Assembly (NCBI GenBank): GCA_964406945.1
Contig: CAYOTO010000032.1
Span: forward strand, 1-37,367
Direction: 5' to 3'
Length of the DNA stretch: 37,367 bases
Source of the DNA: UBA2266 sp964406945
GTDB lineage: Bacteria; Planctomycetota; Phycisphaerae; Sedimentisphaerales; Anaerobacaceae
Shown: positions 33,418 through 37,367 of the stretch, piece by piece
How positions within the stretch are numbered: the first letter of the stretch is position 1
How the letters are laid out: each line of letters opens with the position of its first letter
Notes under the pieces: model-generated
Database searches by the model: none
Told to the model about the DNA's origin: nothing
Seen by the model: the letters and a program-made list of their open reading frames with translations, nothing else
Position numbers and translations under genes: made by a program

Positions 33418-36400
33418 ATGAGCGATTCTATCGACAAAAAACGATCTCCCGTTAACGCCCTCATCGGATTCTGCCTTCGAAATCGCCTCGTTGTCGCCCT
33501 GCTGGTGCTTCTAATCGTCGGCTGGGGCCTGGCCGTGGCGCCGTTCGACTGGAGCCTCGGCCCCCTTCCCAGAAGCCCCATCCCGGTCGACGCCATCCCG
33601 GATCTCGGTGAGAACCAGCAGATCGTCTTCACTGAATGGTCCGGACGCTCGCCGCAGGACGTTGAAGACCAGATCACCTATCCGCTCACAGTCTCGCTCC
33701 TGGGCGTACCGTCGGTAAAGACAATCCGAAGTTACTCCTTCTTCGGTTTCTCCACTATCTACGTGATCTTCGAGGAAGACGTCGACTTTTACTGGTCCAG
33801 AAGCCGCGTCCTCGAAAAACTTAACTCCCTGCCCCGGGGAACACTCCCCGACCAGGTCGCGCCGGCACTGGGCCCCGATGCAACCGCACTCGGACAGATA
33901 TTCTGGTATACCCTGGAAGGACGTGACAAAGAAGGCAATCCCGCCGGAGGCTGGGATCTGGACGAACTCCGCTCTATTCAGGATTGGTACGTTCGGTACG
34001 CACTGATGGGCGCAAAAGGTATTGCCGAGGTCGCCTCCGTCGGCGGCTACGTCAAGGAATACCAGATAGACGTCGACCCCGACGCCATGCGAGCGCACGG
34101 CGTCAAACTCACCGACGTATTCAACGCCGTCAAAATGTCGAACCTCGACGTCGGGGCAAGAAACATCGAGATCAACAAGGTCGAATACATCATCCGCGGC
34201 CTCGGATTCATCGAGAACCTCGAAGACATCCGCTCGACCGTCGTGGCCGTAAACGATAACGTGCCCGTATACATCAAGGACATAGCTCACGTAACCACCG
34301 GCCCCGCGCTGCGGCGCGGCGCCCTCGACAAGGGCGGCGCACAGGCCGTCGGCGGCGTCGCCGTCGTCCGCTACGGGTACAATCCCCTGGAAGCAATAAA
34401 GAACGTAAAAGCCAAAATCGAGGAAATCTCGCCCGGTCTCCCTACCAAGACTCTTGACGACGGAACCGTCTCCAAAGTAACCGTCGTCCCGTTCTATGAC
34501 CGCACCGGCCTCATATACGAAACACTCGGCACGCTCGAATCGGCGCTGACCCAGGAAATTCTCGTCACTATTATCGTCGTCATCATACTCGTTTTGAACC
34601 TCAGAAGCTCGCTGCTTATCAGCGCGCTGCTGCCCCTGGCCGTCCTGATGACCTTCATCGCAATGAAACTCTTCGGCGTCGACGCCAACATTGTCGCTCT
34701 CTCCGGAATCGCAATCGCAATCGGCACAATGGTGGATATGGGTATCGTCGTCTGCGAAAACATCCTCAAACACCTCTCCGACGCGGACGAATCCTCCGAC
34801 AAGCTCCACACCATCTACGTAGCCGCCACAGAAGTCGGCTCCGCAGTACTCACCGCCGTCTCGACAACCATCGTCAGCTTCCTGCCCGTTTTCACAATGA
34901 CAGGCGCAGAAGGCAAGCTCTTCAAACCCCTGGCCTTCACAAAAACATTCGCCCTCATCGCATCCGTAATCGTCGCCCTCGCCATTATCCCGCCCGCCGC
35001 CTACATGATATTCGGCAAAAAAAGCCTCTCACAAAGAAAGAACAACAAAAAACACTCTCTCTGGCCACTGTTGCTCAACATGCTCGCCGTAGCCGCCGTC
35101 GTGGTCATCCTCACCACCGACTGGCTGCCCCTCGGAGCAGGCCGAAGCTTCATCCTAAACCTCCTCTTCGTTGTCCTGCTCATCGGCTCGCTCCTGCTGT
35201 TCTTCCGCCTCTTCCAAAAAGTCTATCCGACCATTCTGGCCTGGTGCCTGGAACACAAATTCGCCTTCCTCTCCATACCGCTGGCGGTGGTCATTGCGGG
35301 CGTCATAATATGGTCCGGGCTGGGCAAGGAATTCATGCCCGCACTCGACGAAGGCTCGTTCCTCTACATGCCCACCACCATGCCCCACGCATCCATCGGC
35401 GAAGCCCTTGACGTCCTGTCCAANNNNNNNNNNNNNNNNNNNNNNNNNNNNNNNNNNNNNNNNNNNNNNNNNNNNNNNNNNNNNNNNNNNNNNNNNNNNN
35501 NNNNNNNNNNNNNNNNNNNNNNNACCGTATCGCCAGTGGCGCGACCACATCCAGTCCCCCGACGACATCTGGCGGGAAATCATAAAAGCCGGCAAAATCC
35601 CCGGCACAACCAGCGCGCCCAAACTCCAGCCCATCGAAACCCGCCTTGTAATGCTTCAATCCGGTATGCGGGCGCCCATGGGCATGAAAATCAAAGGCCC
35701 CGATCTCGAAACTATCGAGGAAGTCGGCCTGAAGATGGAAGAAATCCTCAAAGCCGTGCCCGAGGTTCAACCCTCGGCCGTCTTCGCAGACCGAATCGTG
35801 GGCAAGCCCTACATCGAAATCGACATCGACCGAAACGCCATCGCCCGCTACGGAATACACGTCAAACAGGTCCAGGACGTAATCGAGGTGGCCATCGGAG
35901 GCCGCCGTCTGACCACAACAGTCGAAGGCCGCGAACGCTACCCGGTGCGGGTACGCTACATGCGCGAACTCCGCGACGATCTCGAAGAACTCGGCACAAT
36001 ACTCGTCCCGGCCGCAGACGGTGCTCAGATACCCCTGGTCCAGCTCGCCGACATAAAGTACGTCCGCGGCCCGCAGGCTATCAAAAGCGAAGACACCTTC
36101 CTCGTCGGCTACGTCCTGTTCGACCGCAAGCCCCGGTACGCCGAGGTCGACGTAGTCGAAGCCGCCCAGAAGATGATCCGGGACCACATCGATTCCGGTG
36201 ACCTGGTCCTGCCCGAAGGCGTCTCGTACACCTTCGCCGGAAACTATCAAAACCAGATCCGCGCACAGAAAACCCTCTCGGTCGTAGTCCCGCTGGCCCT
36301 GTTCATCATCTTCATGATCCTGTACTTCCAGTTCAAACGCGTCTCGACATCGGTCCTGGTCTTCACCGGCATCATCGTCGCCTGGGCCGGCGGTTTTATC

Positions 36401-36892
36401 ATGATCTGGCTCTACGGCCAACCCTGGTTTCTGGACTTCTCGATCTTCGGCGAGAATATGCGAGACCTCTTCGGCGTCCACACCATAAACCTCTCGGTCG
36501 CAATCTGGGTGGGCTTTCTCGCCCTGTTCGGCATCGCCTCCGACGACGGCGTAGTGATGTGCACCTATCTCGAACAGTCCTTCGCGGCCAAAACGCCGAC
36601 CAACAAACAGGAAGTCCGGGACGCCGTAATCGCCGCCGGAACCCGCCGCGTACGCCCGTGCCTCATGACCACCGCCACGACGATACTTGCCCTGATCCCC
36701 ATCCTGACCTCCACCGGCCGAGGCTCCGACATCATGATCCCGATGGCAATCCCCGCATTCGGCGGAATGACAATCGAAATACTCACAATGCTCGTAGTCC
36801 CGACACTCTACTCGGCCCTCCAAGAACACAAAAAACACCCCATCCAACCCGACACCGAACTCACCCAGACCACTGACACAAGACCCGAGTAG
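33418..36892 (+). CDS. cusA: CusA-type heavy-metal RND efflux pump, interrupted by assembly gap
   Basis: An inner-membrane RND proton/metal antiporter. Reading from the ATG at 33418 gives 668 codons before a gap of 100 Ns. The sequence resumes in a different frame (WRDHIQSPDDIW) and runs 456 codons to the stop at 36890. Landmarks are IPVDAIPDLGENQQIVFTEW near the start, LGPDATALGQIFWYTLEG, the TM4 motif GTMVDMGIVVCEN (Asp440), IGIKV-like sequence after the gap (APMGMKIKGPD), and GIASDDGVVMCTY near the end. Aligned from memory to E. coli CusA, about 40 codons are missing at the gap. The bases on either side agree with a missing length divisible by three, so the gene is probably intact. Extra hydrophobic segments occur at about 549-598. 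Confidence 0.9.
35424..35523. other. Assembly gap of 100 Ns
   Basis: Exactly 100 undetermined bases, the usual placeholder for a gap of unknown size. It lies within the pump gene and causes the apparent frame change there. Confidence 0.98.
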
Positions 36893-36956
36893 CCCAAAAC
36901 ACTCTTCGAAGTTAAGCTCCGGACCAACCACAAAATGAAAATTGATTACGGAGTGA

Positions 36957-36981
36957 CATCCTTTTGCAAAGCAAAGGGATG
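36957..36981. repeat. Inverted repeat behind the pump gene
   Basis: CATCCTTTTGC and GCAAAGGGATG form a stem of 11 pairs (one G-T) with a 3-base loop, 64 bases after the pump stop. There is no T run after it, so it may stabilise the end of the message or work as a factor-dependent terminator. Confidence 0.5.
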
Positions 36982-37127
36982 CTCGGCCGTCCTGCTTGAC
37001 TACAAACCACCCCTCCAACCAAGCCCGGCGCTTTTTAATTTTTGGCTCAACTGCAAATAAGTTGGTACAACAAGAGTAGTCTTAGCCTCTAAATTCTTGC
37101 TATACAAGCCCTTGCCGTTACTCGTTC

Positions 37128-37154
37128 AGCCCCCACGGTTCGGGGCTTGTTTTT
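37128..37154 (+). terminator. Rho-independent terminator
   Basis: AGCCCC pairs with GGGGCT around an 8-base loop, followed by TGTTTTT. It lies 236 bases after the pump stop, so it ends either a long 3' trailer of the efflux operon or an unannotated small transcript between about 36990 and 37154. Confidence 0.65.
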
Positions 37155-37179
37155 CGCCGTAGTCCGCTTTCACCGCTCT

Positions 37180-37229
37180 CACCTGCGAGCCCGCAAGGGT
37201 CCCGGAGCGGCCAAAGAAAGACGCAGGTG
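37180..37229. repeat. Inverted repeat CACCTGCG/CGCAGGTG
   Basis: Eight perfectly matched bases flank a GC-rich 34-base interior with its own pairing potential (CCCGCAAGGG). It may be a dispersed palindromic element. The remaining bases to 37367 show no convincing gene; the 61-codon minus-strand frame across it lacks any protein-like character. Confidence 0.4.
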
Positions 37230-37367
37230 AAAAACACTCGCCGGATTCGCAGGAGCCCTCTTCACCAACTTTTCTGCAGTTGTTCCTAATTTTTCCTTTT
37301 TACTTTTTATCTGCCTCGTAAGAATAATCTGTGGGCCGATTGCGGGTAAACCATTACGTAACATGTT

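Noticed and set aside
35333..37018. A 561-codon minus-strand frame across the pump gene and the N gap
   Set aside because: It reads through the gap and is antisense to conserved RND sequence; not a gene.
37179..37364. A 61-codon minus-strand frame at the window end
   Set aside because: It runs through the terminator-flanking palindromes, lacks a ribosome site and has no conserved pattern.
1..37367. CRISPR arrays, tRNA or rRNA genes, insertion sequences
   Set aside because: No regularly spaced short repeats, no tRNA cloverleaf or rRNA sequence, and no transposase or integrase were found; the only long repeat is the DUF4139 pair.

Overview
The window looks like a chromosomal contig from a Gram-negative-type bacterium. 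I infer Planctomycetota, probably the Phycisphaerae side. The reasons are GC-rich but AUA-tolerant codon use, a large secreted alpha-2-macroglobulin, several DUF4139 proteins under an ECF sigma/anti-sigma pair, many lipoproteins and a TolC/RND efflux system. This placement rests on gene content only; there is no rRNA or tRNA in the window. A run of exactly 100 Ns (35424-35523) inside the last gene marks a scaffold join, so this is probably a draft or metagenome-derived assembly.

Region 1 (1-7.4 kb): a minus-strand alpha-2-macroglobulin with an intact thioester motif, then a plus-strand pair of lipoproteins (patatin-like phospholipase and a DUF4136-like protein). A well-initiated reading frame of unclear status overlaps the phospholipase start. 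Region 2 (7.4-10 kb): a DMT-family permease and a secreted jelly-roll protein resembling polysaccharide lyases.

Region 3 (10-17 kb, minus strand) is the most unusual part. A UUG-started ECF sigma factor with a cysteine-rich linker overlaps an anti-sigma factor whose extracytoplasmic part is a whole DUF4139 protein. Behind it lie three stand-alone secreted DUF4139 paralogues and the collapsed remnant of a fourth. The two middle copies share about 570 bp with no visible difference, then diverge sharply, which suggests gene conversion.

Region 4 (17.3-24.7 kb, plus strand): a DUF401 permease, then a compact set made of an rSAM/selenodomain-type glycosyltransferase, an ArsS-like radical SAM protein, a second such transferase, a transaldolase-family protein, a mercuric-reductase-like flavoprotein and a TVP38/TMEM64 membrane protein. 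It resembles arsenosugar-type clusters but has no ArsM methyltransferase in view. A terminator closes it. Region 5 (24.9-29.2 kb): a tightly overlapping run of phosphoribosyltransferase, PNPOx-like protein, alpha/beta hydrolase and Mth938-like protein, followed by a type III polyketide synthase and a UbiE-family methyltransferase.

Region 6 (29.6-36.9 kb): a heavy-metal efflux operon (TolC-type outer membrane factor, CusB-type adaptor with three metal-binding modules, YHS-domain lipoprotein, CusA-type RND pump). The final 475 bases hold hairpins and a terminator but no convincing gene.
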